Positions 1-8,359 are shown, numbered from the stretch's first letter. The stretch: DNA of 64,000 nucleotides from Micromonospora okii (GCF_020884795.1 NZ_BBZF01000019.1:126888-190887); one strand, 5' to 3'. The notes: generated from the sequence alone by a model not told the origin. Numbers and translations: made by a program.

Positions 1-2
1 TG

Positions 3-134
3 TACGCGTGGCTGGCGGGTGAGGCCGGCGTGATCCGCACGCTGCGCCGGCACCTCGTGGTCGAGCGGGGGCTGGACCGGCGGGCGGTGGCCTTCATGGG
101 CTACTGGCGGCTGGGCCGCGCCGATCCGGCCTGA
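3..134 (+). CDS. Siderophore-interacting FAD-binding protein, C-terminal end (partial)
   Basis: Only the last 43 codons are in the window. The tail reads [18 protein letters not shown] and later GYWRLGRA, which matches the C-terminal signature of the SIP/ViuB family (GEAGxxRxLRRxLVxERG, then GYWRxG). Family members are cytosolic flavin reductases that release iron from ferric siderophores using NAD(P)H. The N-terminal FAD domain lies upstream of the window, so length and intactness cannot be judged. Assignment rests on the conserved tail alone but that tail is distinctive. Confidence 0.8.
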   Translation, partial: YAWLAGEAGVIRTLRRHLVVERGLDRRAVAFMGYWRLGRADPA

Positions 135-159
135 ACCGCCGCCGCCCTGCCCGTCGCGG

Positions 160-1497
160 TCAGGACGGTGCGCGACCGGCGCCGCCGCCGGTCGCGCACC
201 CGGGCTCGGCGGAGAGCGTCGCCCGCAGCCGCCGCCGCTGCGGGCGACTGACCAGGAACTCGGTGGCCGCGGTGACCAGGCAGATCGCGGCGAGCCAGCT
301 CAGCGCCCACAGCGCGGAGACCCGGGCGGTCAGCGGCAGCAGCGCCAGCAGCAGCGCGGCGGCGGTGAGCCGGGGCCAGACCACGGCCCGCGCCCCGGCG
401 CCCAACTGCCACTGGAAGGCGGCGTGGGCCACCAGGAACAGGACGACGCCCCCGTACATCGCGCGCCGACCCAGGTCGTCCAGTGGTTCGGCGTGACCGG
501 CCACGCCGGACAGGGCGGGCACCTGCTTGAGCCCGAGGGCCAGCAGGATGATCCCGGCGATCATCGGCAGGTGCAGGTAGCTGTAGCAGGAGCGGGCGAT
601 GGCGACCCGCCGGGCCGGGGTGGCAGCGGCCAGGGCGTGCTCGCCCGCCAGCGCGGAGAGGTCGAAGTAGATCCACTCGAGGGCGCCGGCGACGACGACG
701 GCGAGCGCGGACGCGACGAGCAGACCGGGCGTGTTGGGCTGGTCGGCCCCGGCGAGACCGACGGCGACGAGCACCTCGCCGAGCGCCACGATGATGATCA
801 GGTTGTGCCGCTCGGCCCAGTGCCGGGCGGAGAGGACGGCCCGCTCCGACACCGGCAGCGCCAGCGCGGCGGCGTAGTCCACGACGACGGCCAGCGCCCA
901 CAGGCCGACCTGCGACACCGGCACCGCGTCCGGGTCGAGCGCCGAGCGGGGCAGCAGGGCCGCGGCGAGCAGCAGCGCCGCGCCGGCGACCATCGGCGCG
1001 GTCAGCGCCGCGACGTCGCGTCCGCGCAGCCCCGGCGAGGCGTAGAGGCGTACGGCGAGGTAGATGACCCGGGCTGCGACGAAGCACACGACGAACCACA
1101 GCGTCGGCTCGACACTGTCGCCCGTCTCGGCGAACGCCTCGCGCGTGTTGACCGCCAGCACGAACATGACCGGCGTGGCCACCAGGAGGGTCACCCGTCC
1201 CAGGCCGTAGTCGGCGCGGACCCGGTTGCCCAGCCAGGCGAACAGCGTCCAGGACCACCAGAGCATCGACAGGACCAGAAGGCCGCGCAGCGTGCCGAGG
1301 TGCGCCGGATCGGTCATCAACGTGGTGACCTGGATGAAGGCGAAGACGAAGACCACGTCGAAGAAGAGCTCCGCCGTGGTGACCCGGGTCTCCTCGGTGA
1401 CCGGCCGCAACCCGGGTCGGAGCCGTCCAGCCGCGGGTGGGGGCCTCGGGTCGGGGGACCGGCCGGCGGGCCCGCTTTCCGGGGGCTCACGGGTCAC
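160..1497 (-). CDS. Low temperature requirement protein A (LtrA) family membrane protein
   Basis: A 445-residue polytopic membrane protein. After a charged Pro/Arg-rich N-terminus of about 40 residues come the family hallmarks TAELFFDVVFVFA, LSMLWWSWTLFAWLGNR and, in the middle, ERHNLIIIVALGE, plus a later WIYFD segment; about 10-12 hydrophobic helices follow one another. LtrA proteins are found widely in actinobacteria and their biochemical role is not established. The start is placed at GTG (1497) because AGGAGG lies 5 bases upstream; the open frame continues to 1833, but that extension is low-complexity Arg/Gly/Pro and lacks family similarity. Stands alone, divergent from the TraR-like gene. 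Confidence 0.88.
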   Translation of the reverse strand: MTREPPESGPAGRSPDPRPPPAAGRLRPGLRPVTEETRVTTAELFFDVVFVFAFIQVTTLMTDPAHLGTLRGLLVLSMLWWSWTLFAWLGNRVRADYGLGRVTLLVATPVMFVLAVNTREAFAETGDSVEPTLWFVVCFVAARVIYLAVRLYASPGLRGRDVAALTAPMVAGAALLLAAALLPRSALDPDAVPVSQVGLWALAVVVDYAAALALPVSERAVLSARHWAERHNLIIIVALGEVLVAVGLAGADQPNTPGLLVASALAVVVAGALEWIYFDLSALAGEHALAAATPARRVAIARSCYSYLHLPMIAGIILLALGLKQVPALSGVAGHAEPLDDLGRRAMYGGVVLFLVAHAAFQWQLGAGARAVVWPRLTAAALLLALLPLTARVSALWALSWLAAICLVTAATEFLVSRPQRRRLRATLSAEPGCATGGGAGRAPS

Positions 1498-1853
1498 CTG
1501 GTCCTCCTGCCCGGGCGGGACGGGTCGGCGGGCCGTCTTCCCGGGGCCGAGCCCGGCAAACCGGACAGCCGGTGGTTCCGTCGGCCTTTTTCGACCCGGC
1601 CGACAATCCCGCTGGGCTTTTCCGGCGCGGCGGCCTATGGTGGCCCGATGCATCCCGCCGCCCCGACCGCCCGCGTCCGCGTCACCGTCGTGACGCCGAC
1701 GCCGGCTGCCGTCGGGCGGTGTCGCCCCGCAGCCCGCCCGGCGCTGCCGGCCTGCGCGCCGGCCGTCGCCGTCGCCCCCGGCCAGGGGCTGCCGAGCCCG
1801 ATCCCCACCGGTCGTGGCCCTCCCGAAGCGCATTCCGCAAACGGGATCGGCCA

Positions 1854-1889
1854 GGGCGAAGCTTTCCAGCTTCGGCCCTTTTTCTTTTT
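1854..1889 (+). terminator. Rho-independent terminator in the leader of the TraR/DksA-like gene
   Basis: A 10-bp stem with one bulged G (GGGCGAAGCT paired with AGCTTCGGCCC), loop TTCC, followed by TTTTTCTTTTT. This is an unusually complete intrinsic terminator for a GC-rich actinomycete. It sits only 18 bases before the ATG of the next gene, reading in the same direction, so transcripts started upstream would stop just before that gene. No convincing protein gene lies between 1500 and 1850 on this strand. Confidence 0.8.
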
Positions 1890-1907
1890 CCCCGGAAGGG
1901 ACGTGAC

Positions 1908-2207
1908 ATGACCATCGAGACCCAGAGCCAGTGGCTCACCGACCTGCGTGTGACGCTGACCGACGACCACGCGACGCAGACCGCCCGGTTGACCGAGCTG
2001 ACCGCCGACACCGGCGACCCGGGCGACGCCCACACCCGGGCCGCGCTGATCGCCGCAACCCGGCAGAACGTGGAGCGCATCGCCGACGCGCTGCGCGCCA
2101 TGGCCGAGGGCCGCTATGGCGCCTGCGAGGCGTGCGGGACGCAGATCCCGCCGGAGCGGCTGCAGGTCGTGCCGCACGCCCGGCGCTGCGTGCCCTGCCA
2201 GCGCTGA
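1908..2207 (+). CDS. TraR/DksA-type zinc-finger protein
   Basis: A 99-residue protein with a helical N-terminal half and a C-terminal four-cysteine zinc finger, CEACGTQIPPERL followed by CVPCQR. Between them lies the GRYGACxxCG pattern typical of the DksA/TraR C4 family, whose members bind in the RNA polymerase secondary channel and modulate transcription. The coiled-coil portion is short relative to DksA (about 150 residues), which is usual for the actinobacterial small members. The ATG has GGAAGGG about 8 bases upstream. The strong terminator immediately before the ribosome binding site suggests premature termination or read-through control of expression (inference). Confidence 0.9.
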   Translation: MTIETQSQWLTDLRVTLTDDHATQTARLTELTADTGDPGDAHTRAALIAATRQNVERIADALRAMAEGRYGACEACGTQIPPERLQVVPHARRCVPCQR

Positions 2208-2231
2208 CGGGCCACCCGCCCGGCCCCCCGA

Positions 2232-2256
2232 CGCCCGCCCGCGAGCCGGGCGGGCG
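2232..2256. terminator. GC-rich hairpin between convergent genes
   Basis: Perfect 10-bp inverted repeat CGCCCGCCCG / CGGGCGGGCG with a 5-base loop, in the short gap between the TraR-like gene and the convergent membrane protein gene. There is no T-run on either side, so it is a likely but unproven bidirectional terminator. Confidence 0.5.
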
Positions 2257-2276
2257 AGCCGGCGGCCGTCGCCGCG

Positions 2277-2735
2277 TCAGTCGTCGACGGCCACCGGCTC
2301 ATTGGCCACGCACCGCAACTTCAGCTCGTGCTCGCCGCCCGGCCCCACGAACGTGACCTCGACGTCGTCGTCGGGGCCCCGGTCGGCGTCGCCCACCCGG
2401 TAGCCCTGCGCGGGGGCCCAGGACACCAGCCGCACCCCGCCCGGCACGCACTCGGCCACGGCGGTGCCGCCGGACGTGGCGAAGACCCCCCGACGCCCGA
2501 CAGCAGGCGGGGCGTCGGGCGTCGGCGAACCGGCCTCCGGCGGCGGCGTCGCGCCCGGCCCCGCCGACGTCGGCTCCGGCGAGGCCAGCGCCCGCTCCAC
2601 CTCGTCCTGGCTGAGCACCCCGCCCGGGGTACCGGTGATGCTCTCTCCGACCAGCCGGATCGCGGCCACCCCGACCAGGGTGGCGAGCACGGCGGTGGCC
2701 AGCCACCCGGCGAAGGCGAGGACGCGACGGCGCAT
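2277..2735 (-). CDS. Membrane-anchored extracytoplasmic protein of unknown function
   Basis: 152 residues: short Arg-rich cytoplasmic start (MRRRVLAF), one hydrophobic segment (about residues 8-28), a Pro/Gly/Ala-rich linker near 50-80, then an extracytoplasmic domain of about 70 residues with two cysteines (in VAECVPGG and LRCVAN), well placed for a disulfide. No family was recognised. The start at 2735 is chosen because it places the basic residues directly before the membrane helix. It is transcribed away from the response regulator gene, and the shared upstream region carries the CTTAACC/CTTAGCG box, so it may belong to that regulon (inference). Confidence 0.7.
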   Translation of the reverse strand: MRRRVLAFAGWLATAVLATLVGVAAIRLVGESITGTPGGVLSQDEVERALASPEPTSAGPGATPPPEAGSPTPDAPPAVGRRGVFATSGGTAVAECVPGGVRLVSWAPAQGYRVGDADRGPDDDVEVTFVGPGGEHELKLRCVANEPVAVDD

Positions 2736-2779
2736 CCCCCGACTATCCCCGACCGAGGGTTGGCGGCAGCGCCACACCA

Positions 2780-2797
2780 CGCTAAGGGAGGGTTAAG
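2780..2797 (-). promoter_or_regulatory. Putative response-regulator box, copy 1
   Basis: Read on the minus strand the site is CTTAACC-N4-CTTAGCG, two half sites repeated head to tail with 11-bp spacing, the layout typical of OmpR/PhoP-family operators. An identical arrangement occurs at 4792-4809 before the PepSY gene. Here it lies between the divergent membrane protein and response regulator genes. Confidence 0.6.
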
Positions 2798-2837
2798 AAG
2801 CGGGCCGGGGGCCGGCGTGGCGACTAGCCTGCACCGT

Positions 2838-3530
2838 GTGCCCCGCCTGCTGCTCGTCGAGGACGACCTGACCATCCGCACGCCGCTGGTGCGGGCGCTG
2901 CGGGACCGGGGGCACGCCGTGGCCGCCGCGTCGACCGCGATGGCGGGGCTGCGCGACGCCCTCGACGACCGGCCCGACCTCGTCGTGCTGGACCTGGGCC
3001 TGCCCGACCTCGACGGCCGGGAGCTGCTGCGGATGCTGCGGGCGGTCAGCGCGGTCCCGGTCATCGTGGCCACCGCCCGCGACGACGAGACCGAGATCGT
3101 CCGGGTCCTCGACGCCGGCGCCGACGACTACGTGGTGAAGCCGTTCACCGCCGCCCAACTGGACGCGCGGGTGCGGGCGGTGCTGCGCCGCGCGGCGTCC
3201 TCGGCGGCGGGAGAGCCGGCGCTGGTCGTCGGCGGGCTGCGGGTCGATTCGCGCTCGCGGCAGGTGACCCTCGACGGGGCGCCGGTGGAGCTGACCCCGC
3301 GCGAGTTCGACCTGCTGCACCACCTCGCCGCCCGGCCCGGGGAGGTGGTCACGAAGCGGGAACTGCTCACCGAGGTGTGGCAGATCCCGTACGGCGGCGC
3401 GGACAAGACGGTCGACGTGCACCTGTCCTGGCTGCGCCGCAAGCTGGGCGAGAGCGCGCAACAACCCCGTTACCTGCACACCGTGCGGGGCGTGGGCGTC
3501 CGGCTGGAGTCGCCGGGGAGCGGCGGGTGA
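2838..3530 (+). CDS. OmpR/PhoB-family response regulator
   Basis: 230 residues. Receiver domain 1-115 with acidic pocket ED (residues 8-9), phospho-acceptor D52 in LVVLDLGLPD, and the conserved Lys in VVKPF near 103; C-terminal winged helix with ELTPREFDLL and TVDVHLSWLRRKL. GTG start at 2838; the upstream open frame is non-homologous. Its stop overlaps the GTG of the kinase gene (GTGA), so the pair is translationally coupled. The CTTAACC/CTTAGCG box 40-58 bases upstream suggests autoregulation. Stimulus cannot be read from the sequence. Confidence 0.95.
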   Translation: MPRLLLVEDDLTIRTPLVRALRDRGHAVAAASTAMAGLRDALDDRPDLVVLDLGLPDLDGRELLRMLRAVSAVPVIVATARDDETEIVRVLDAGADDYVVKPFTAAQLDARVRAVLRRAASSAAGEPALVVGGLRVDSRSRQVTLDGAPVELTPREFDLLHHLAARPGEVVTKRELLTEVWQIPYGGADKTVDVHLSWLRRKLGESAQQPRYLHTVRGVGVRLESPGSGG

Positions 3531-4807
3531 GGGCGCGGCTGGCGCTGCTCGCCGCCGCGGTCAGCGTGCTCACCCTGGTCGCCTTCCTCGTCCCGCTGGC
3601 GCTGCTGGTGCGCGCCGTGGCGGAGGACCGGGCCACGGTCCGGGCGACCGCCGACGCGCAGAGCCTGGTGCCGGTGGTGGGCACGGCCGACGCCGCGACC
3701 ATCCGGCTGACCGTCGAGCAGCTCGCCGCCGAGTCGGGCCGCCCGGTCAGCGTCTTCCTGCCCGGCGACACGGTGCTGGGCACGCCCGCCCCGCGTACCC
3801 CCGCAGTGGCCCTGGCCGAGCGGGGCCGCAGCCTCACCGTGGAGTCGGACGCCGGACGCGAGGTGGTCATCGCCGTGCAGGGCCGCCCGGACGGCACGGG
3901 CGTGATCCGCACGGTGGTGCCGCGCGCCGAGCTGACCGCCGGGGTGCAGCGGGCCTGGCTGCTGCTGGCCCTGCTGGTGCTGGTGCTGGTGCTGGTCGGG
4001 TTGCTGGTGGCCGACCGGCTGGCCCGCACCCTGGTCCGGCCGATCGCCCAGCTCTCCGCGGTGTCGCACCGGCTGGCCAACGCCGAGCTGGACGCCCGGG
4101 TGGCTCCCGCCGGCCCGGCGGAGCTGCGCGAGGTGGCCGGCGCGCTCAACCACCTGGCGGGGCGCATCCAGGTGCTGCTCGCGCAGGAGCGGGAGCAGGT
4201 GGCCGACCTGTCCCACCGGCTGCGCACCCCGCTGACGGCGCTGCGGCTGGAGGCCGAGTCGCTGCGTGAGCCGCAGGACGCGGCGCGGATCACCGCCGCG
4301 GCGGACGGGCTGGAACGGGCCGTCACCGGGCTGATCCGCCAGGCCCGCCGCGACCGGTCGTCGGCCGCCCCCGCCGACGCGGCGGCGGTGGTCGCCGATC
4401 GGGTGGCGTTCTGGTCGGTGCTGGCCGAGGACACCGGGCGGGAGGTCCGCTGCGACCTGGCCTCCGGCCCGCTGCCGGTCCGGGTGCCCGCCGACGAGCT
4501 GGCCGCCGCGCTCGACGCGCTGCTGGGCAACGTGTTCGCGCACACCCCGGACGGCACCGGGTTCGCCGTGCGCCTCGCCCGGGACACCGACGGGGTGGTC
4601 CTCACCGTGGCCGACGAGGGCCCCGGGATGCCGGCGGCCACGGTGCGCCGGGGGGCCAGCCCCGCCGGCTCCACCGGCCTGGGCCTGGACATCGCCCGAC
4701 GGGCCGCCGAGGCGGCCGGTGGCCGCATGGAGCTGCGAGCCGCCCCGGGCGGCGGCGCGCAGGTGCGCCTCCGGCTGGGGCAGCCGGCGACCTTAACCGC
4801 GTCTTAG
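3527..4807 (+). CDS. Sensor histidine kinase (HAMP, HisKA, HATPase_c)
   Basis: 426 residues. Two membrane helices (about 10-30 and 143-162) frame an extracytoplasmic sensor of about 110 residues; HAMP about 163-215; dimerisation/phosphotransfer helix with H230 in DLSHRLRTPLTAL; C-terminal ATPase with N box (LLGNVFAHT), G1 box (DEGPGM) and G2 (GLGLDIA). Cognate kinase of the overlapping response regulator. Its 3' end overlaps the second copy of the putative regulator box, which belongs to the downstream PepSY gene. Confidence 0.95.
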   Translation: MRARLALLAAAVSVLTLVAFLVPLALLVRAVAEDRATVRATADAQSLVPVVGTADAATIRLTVEQLAAESGRPVSVFLPGDTVLGTPAPRTPAVALAERGRSLTVESDAGREVVIAVQGRPDGTGVIRTVVPRAELTAGVQRAWLLLALLVLVLVLVGLLVADRLARTLVRPIAQLSAVSHRLANAELDARVAPAGPAELREVAGALNHLAGRIQVLLAQEREQVADLSHRLRTPLTALRLEAESLREPQDAARITAAADGLERAVTGLIRQARRDRSSAAPADAAAVVADRVAFWSVLAEDTGREVRCDLASGPLPVRVPADELAAALDALLGNVFAHTPDGTGFAVRLARDTDGVVLTVADEGPGMPAATVRRGASPAGSTGLGLDIARRAAEAAGGRMELRAAPGGGAQVRLRLGQPATLTAS

Positions 4808-4809
4808 CG
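4792..4809 (+). promoter_or_regulatory. Putative response-regulator box, copy 2
   Basis: CTTAACC-N4-CTTAGCG, matching all 14 half-site bases of the copy at 2780-2797. It straddles the kinase stop codon and lies 71 bases before the PepSY gene start, so this gene is probably a direct target of the two-component system. Confidence 0.6.
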
Positions 4810-4879
4810 TCGGTACAGCGCGCCGCTATCCCGCCCTGGCCGATCCTCGATGACAGCAACCGAGGAAAGGTGCACCGAG

Positions 4880-5365
4880 ATGAAACGCAAGTCCCTGATC
4901 ATGGCGTCGGTCGGCGGCGCGGCGGTGCTGGCGGTGGCCGGGGTCGCCGCCGGTGCCACGGCCGTCGGTGCCACCACGACCGCTCCGCCCGCCGCGACCG
5001 CTCCGGCGACCACCCCGCCCGCCGCGACTGCTCCGCCTGCGGCGACCGCTCCCGCGACCGTTCCGCCCGGGACGACCGCTCCGCCCGCCGCGACCGTTCC
5101 GCCCGGGGCGGGCGTCGACGAGCGGCGGGCCGGCGAGATCGCGCTGGCGCGCGCCGGCGGCGGCCAGGTCGTCGAGGTCGAGGCTGAGGACGAGGACGGC
5201 CGCCAGGTGTGGAGCGTCGAGGTCGTCAACGGGCAGACCGAGCACGAGGTCGATGTGGACCGCAACGACGGCACCGTGGTCAAGGCCGAGCAGGAGCCGG
5301 TCGACGACGACAAGGACGACGACGCCGACGACGATGACAAGGACGACGACGGCGACGACGACTGA
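4880..5365 (+). CDS. Secreted or anchored PepSY-domain protein
   Basis: 161 residues. Basic start (MKRKSL) and a hydrophobic segment to about 35 form a signal peptide or anchor; residues about 36-78 are a low-complexity linker of repeated TAPPA/ATAPAT units; about 80-130 form a PepSY-like domain (AGEIALARAGGGQVVEVEAE, then VWSVEVVNG); the last 30 residues are almost all Asp with a few Lys. ATG 4880 follows GAGGAAAGG by 9 bases, favoured over ATG 4850. The acidic tail could bind divalent cations or cationic peptides at the surface (inference). Preceded by a putative box for the adjacent two-component system. Confidence 0.85.
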   Translation: MKRKSLIMASVGGAAVLAVAGVAAGATAVGATTTAPPAATAPATTPPAATAPPAATAPATVPPGTTAPPAATVPPGAGVDERRAGEIALARAGGGQVVEVEAEDEDGRQVWSVEVVNGQTEHEVDVDRNDGTVVKAEQEPVDDDKDDDADDDDKDDDGDDD

Positions 5366-5416
5366 CCGGGCGTGCCCGCCGGGGCCGGGCCACCCGCCCG
5401 CGCCCGGCCCGGCCGG

Positions 5417-6178
5417 TCAGGCGGCCCGGCGCGTGCTCGCCTGACCGGCGTACGGCGGCAGCAGCCGCAGCGGCGTCGGCTCCTCGGCCTGGTCCAGGTC
5501 GACGCGCCACCGGGACCGGCCCGTGCGTCCCTGTCGGGGCGACGGGCCGCCCGGGCGCAGCCCCGGCCGCGACAGCAGCGCGGTGAGCACCCAGCCGACC
5601 ACCAGGAATGCGTGGCTGACCAGCCGCGACACGGCGACCTGGCCGGTCATCAGGTCGTTGACCGACAGCAGCACCAGCGTCGCGACGAAGGCGCTGAGCA
5701 TCGGCAGCACGCCGGCCGGCGCGAACCTGCGCGCCGCCACGAAGAGGAACCCCGCGCCGACGGCGACGTTCCACGCCGCCGACTCGTGCCAGAGATGCTG
5801 GCCCGCCGCGTGGGCGTGCGCCCCGACCGCGCCCCGCCCCACCTGCGCCAGCCCGAGCACCACCTGCACGGCGCCCACCAGGCCCAGCGCGCCGCGCAGC
5901 CCGGCGACCAGCCGGCCCCGCGTCGCGCGCCGCGCGGGCGCGGGGCCGGCCGGGACGGCGGCGAGGATCGCGTCGGCGAGGTCGGGCGCCGGGGCCACCA
6001 CGCGGGTACGCGCCCGCCGGGTCACCGCCGCCGCCGCGTCGAACCAGGCTCGGCAGTCACCGCACGTGACCAGGTGCCCCTCGGCCGCGCTCCGCTCGGC
6101 GGGGGTCTCCTCCCCGTCTAGCTGGGCCGACAGCATCTCCCGCCACCGCTCACACCGCATGTACCGATAGTCGCTCAC
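5417..6178 (-). CDS. Membrane protein with N-terminal zf-HC2 (anti-sigma-like) domain
   Basis: 253 residues. The N-terminal 45 residues carry CERWREMLSAQLDGE and HLVTCGDCR, giving the HxxxCxxC zinc motif of ZAS anti-sigma factors; a 60-residue linker follows, then about five hydrophobic segments (about 85-210) and a basic C-terminal tail. The membrane part resembles the zf-HC2/DUF2275-like actinobacterial proteins that accompany ECF sigma factors, but no sigma factor gene is adjacent here. Starts at GTG 6178 or ATG 6160 are both possible; the latter lies nearer to the conserved domain. Confidence 0.75.
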   Translation of the reverse strand: MSDYRYMRCERWREMLSAQLDGEETPAERSAAEGHLVTCGDCRAWFDAAAAVTRRARTRVVAPAPDLADAILAAVPAGPAPARRATRGRLVAGLRGALGLVGAVQVVLGLAQVGRGAVGAHAHAAGQHLWHESAAWNVAVGAGFLFVAARRFAPAGVLPMLSAFVATLVLLSVNDLMTGQVAVSRLVSHAFLVVGWVLTALLSRPGLRPGGPSPRQGRTGRSRWRVDLDQAEEPTPLRLLPPYAGQASTRRAA

Positions 6179-6264
6179 CGCCGCCGGGAGGTTCCCGCCG
6201 ACCCGCCACCGCGACGCCGGGCCCGCGTGTCCACAGTGGACGGGAGCGGCATTTGTGATCTCAT

Positions 6265-7287
6265 GTGCCGATGATCAGTCCCACTCCTCTGATGGGCCTC
6301 GTGGCCGGTGTGTGGGGGTTCAAGACCCTCGCCGTCGGCGTCGAACTCGGCCTGTTCACCCGCCTGGCCGGCGGCCGGACCATGACCGTCGCCGAGGCCG
6401 CCGCCGAGTTCGGCTTCGACGAGCGCCCGGCCGACCTGCTGCTGGCCGCCAGCGCCTCCCTCGGCCTGCTGGTCAGGGCCGGCGACGGCTACCGCAACTC
6501 CGAGCTCGCCGAGCAGTTCCTGGTCGAGGGGCGGCCCTACTACTTCGGCGCGCAGGTCCGCTACTCCGACCTGCGCACCTACCTGCCGTGGCACCGCATC
6601 GGCGACGCGCTGCGCACCAACCGGCCCCTCACCTGGGAGCCGGGGGCGCAGCAGTCGATGTTCGACACCACCGACCCGGAGATGCTGGCGCAGTTCTGGG
6701 ACGCCATGTACTCCACCTCCAGCTTCACCGCCCGCGCCCTGGCCGACGCGTACGACTTCGGCGCGCACACCCGGCTGCTCGACGTGGGCGGCGGGGCCGG
6801 CGCGTTCCCGATCGAGTTCTGCCGGCGGCTGCCGGAGCTGCGCGCCACGATCCTCGACCTGCCGCACGTGTGCGAGCGGGCCCGCGAGCGCGTCGCCGAG
6901 GCGGGGCTGACCGGGCGCGTCGACGCCGTCGCCGGCGACTTCCTCGCCGACCCGGCCCTGCCCGACGGGCACGACGTGATCCTGCTGAGCATGATCCTGC
7001 ACGACTGGGACGAGCCGACCAACCGGGCGCTGCTGGCCAGGTGCCACGCGGCGCTGCCCCCGGGCGGGGCGGTGGTCATCTGCGAGCTGCTGCTCAACGA
7101 CGAGCGCACCGGCCCGCCGGAGGCGGCCCTGATGGGGCTGAACATGCTGGTCGAGACCGAGGGCGGGAAGAACTACTCCCGCGCCGAGTACGCCGCCTGG
7201 CTGGCCGACGCCGGGTTCGTCGACGTGCGCACCGTGTGGTTCGAGGCGCCGGGCGCCAACGGCGCGGTGGTCGGCCGGCGGGCCTGA
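6265..7287 (+). CDS. SAM-dependent methyltransferase (Methyltransf_2 type)
   Basis: 340 residues. An N-terminal winged-helix dimerisation region (about 1-100) is followed by a Rossmann domain with LLDVGGGAGAFPIEF near 172, the acidic residue after strand 2 in TILDLPHV, and LSMILHDWDE near 243; the HD within LHDWDE corresponds to the catalytic base/metal region of this family. Homologues O-, N- or C-methylate small aromatic substrates. It converges on the methyltransferase, kynureninase and dioxygenase operon and is probably the tailoring partner for its aromatic product (inference). Start is GTG 6265 or ATG 6271; no strong ribosome binding site distinguishes them. Confidence 0.85.
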   Translation: MPMISPTPLMGLVAGVWGFKTLAVGVELGLFTRLAGGRTMTVAEAAAEFGFDERPADLLLAASASLGLLVRAGDGYRNSELAEQFLVEGRPYYFGAQVRYSDLRTYLPWHRIGDALRTNRPLTWEPGAQQSMFDTTDPEMLAQFWDAMYSTSSFTARALADAYDFGAHTRLLDVGGGAGAFPIEFCRRLPELRATILDLPHVCERARERVAEAGLTGRVDAVAGDFLADPALPDGHDVILLSMILHDWDEPTNRALLARCHAALPPGGAVVICELLLNDERTGPPEAALMGLNMLVETEGGKNYSRAEYAAWLADAGFVDVRTVWFEAPGANGAVVGRRA

Positions 7288-7297
7288 CCCGGCGGCG

Positions 7298-7327
7298 GGC
7301 CGGGCCGGGCGCAGCCCCGGCCCGGCC
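7298..7327. terminator. GC-rich hairpin between convergent methyltransferase genes
   Basis: A 12-bp stem GGCCGGGCCGGG / CCCGGCCCGGCC with a short loop occupies almost the whole 43-bp gap between two convergent genes. No T-run is present. Position suggests a shared bidirectional terminator. Confidence 0.5.
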
Positions 7328-7330
7328 TGC

Positions 7331-8359
7331 TCACCGCGCGTCGGCCGGCTTGTGCGCGACGACCAGCTCCCAGGCGCCGGGCAGCACCGCCACCCGCTCG
7401 AAGCCGACCTTGGCGAGCAGGGCGGTGTAGAACTCGACCTCCCGCAGCCGGCTGACGCTGCTGTCCACGCCGATGAGGAAGTAGCTCCAGAAGAACTGCA
7501 TCGCCAGCCGGTCCGGGGTGCGGAACTCCTCGCAGATCAGCAGCATCCCGCCCGGGGCGAGCGCCGCGTACGCCCGCTCGACCAGCCCGCGCGCCACGTC
7601 GTCGGGCCAGTCGTGCAGCACCCGGACGAATGACAGCGCGTCGTAGCCGGTCGGCAGCGGCGCGGCGAAGAAGTCGCCGGGAACGAAGCCCAGCCGGTCG
7701 CCGTGGCCGCTGCGGGCCCGGGTGTCCGCGACGAGGGGCGCCACCGCCGGCAGGTTGTAGACGTCGGCGCGCAGGTCGGGGGCGTCGTCGAGGACGCGCG
7801 CGGCGAGGGTGCCGTCGCCGCCGCCGACGTCGAGCAGGCGGCGGCGGCCCGCCCAGAGGGCGCGGGCGTGCCGGTGCACCGCCTCGACGACCGGGCCGAG
7901 CCCGACGGCCATGCTCCGCTCGAAGGCGGCGGTCTGCTCGTCGGTGCGCGGCGGCCAGGCGAAGTCGTCGTCGCTCATGCTGACCTCCCCGCGCAGGGTC
8001 TCGGCCAGCCGGCCGTGCAGCACCCGCCACGGGTAGCGGTCCCGGTCCCGCTCCTGCGCGTCCGGCCCCACCACCGCGACCACGGCGTCGCGCAGCCCGG
8101 GAACGGCCCGGTAGGCGGTCGCGGCGAGGTCGTCGCAGGCGTACCGCTCGACGAAGCCGAGGCTCTCCAGGCAGTCGAGGAACTTGTACAGCCTCGGCGG
8201 CAGCACCCCGAACCGGGTGGCGAGGTCGCCGAGGCGGGCCGGCCCCGGCTCCAGGGCGTCCAGCAGCCCCATGCCGAGGGCGGTCTCCAGCACGTCCATG
8301 GCCTTGGGCCCGTTGGCGAGCAGGCTCATCAGCGCCCGGGGCGACAGGGTGACGGTCAT
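7331..8359 (-). CDS. SAM-dependent methyltransferase, possibly C-methylating (kynurenine-pathway type)
   Basis: 342 residues. N-terminal helical/winged-helix domain (about 1-110), then LLDVGGGDGTLAARV near 180, VYNLPAV for the ribose-binding acidic strand region, FVPGDFF, and VRVLHDWPDD near 257. The fold is that of methyltransferases acting on aromatic metabolites; relatives in actinomycin-, sibiromycin- and tomaymycin-type pathways methylate a 3-hydroxykynurenine ring, and this gene's overlap with a kynureninase gene makes such a role plausible, though not shown. The ATG overlaps the kynureninase stop (ATGA), so the two are co-translated. Last gene of the minus-strand operon. Confidence 0.85.
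   Translation of the reverse strand: MTVTLSPRALMSLLANGPKAMDVLETALGMGLLDALEPGPARLGDLATRFGVLPPRLYKFLDCLESLGFVERYACDDLAATAYRAVPGLRDAVVAVVGPDAQERDRDRYPWRVLHGRLAETLRGEVSMSDDDFAWPPRTDEQTAAFERSMAVGLGPVVEAVHRHARALWAGRRRLLDVGGGDGTLAARVLDDAPDLRADVYNLPAVAPLVADTRARSGHGDRLGFVPGDFFAAPLPTGYDALSFVRVLHDWPDDVARGLVERAYAALAPGGMLLICEEFRTPDRLAMQFFWSYFLIGVDSSVSRLREVEFYTALLAKVGFERVAVLPGAWELVVAHKPADAR

Noticed and set aside
1648-1911. Pro/Ala-rich plus-strand ORF with ATG at 1648
   Set aside because: It runs through the terminator and lacks a ribosome binding site or homology.
5296-5362. Repeated GACGAC units suggestive of a repeat array
   Set aside because: These are the Asp codons of the acidic PepSY protein tail, not a CRISPR or satellite.
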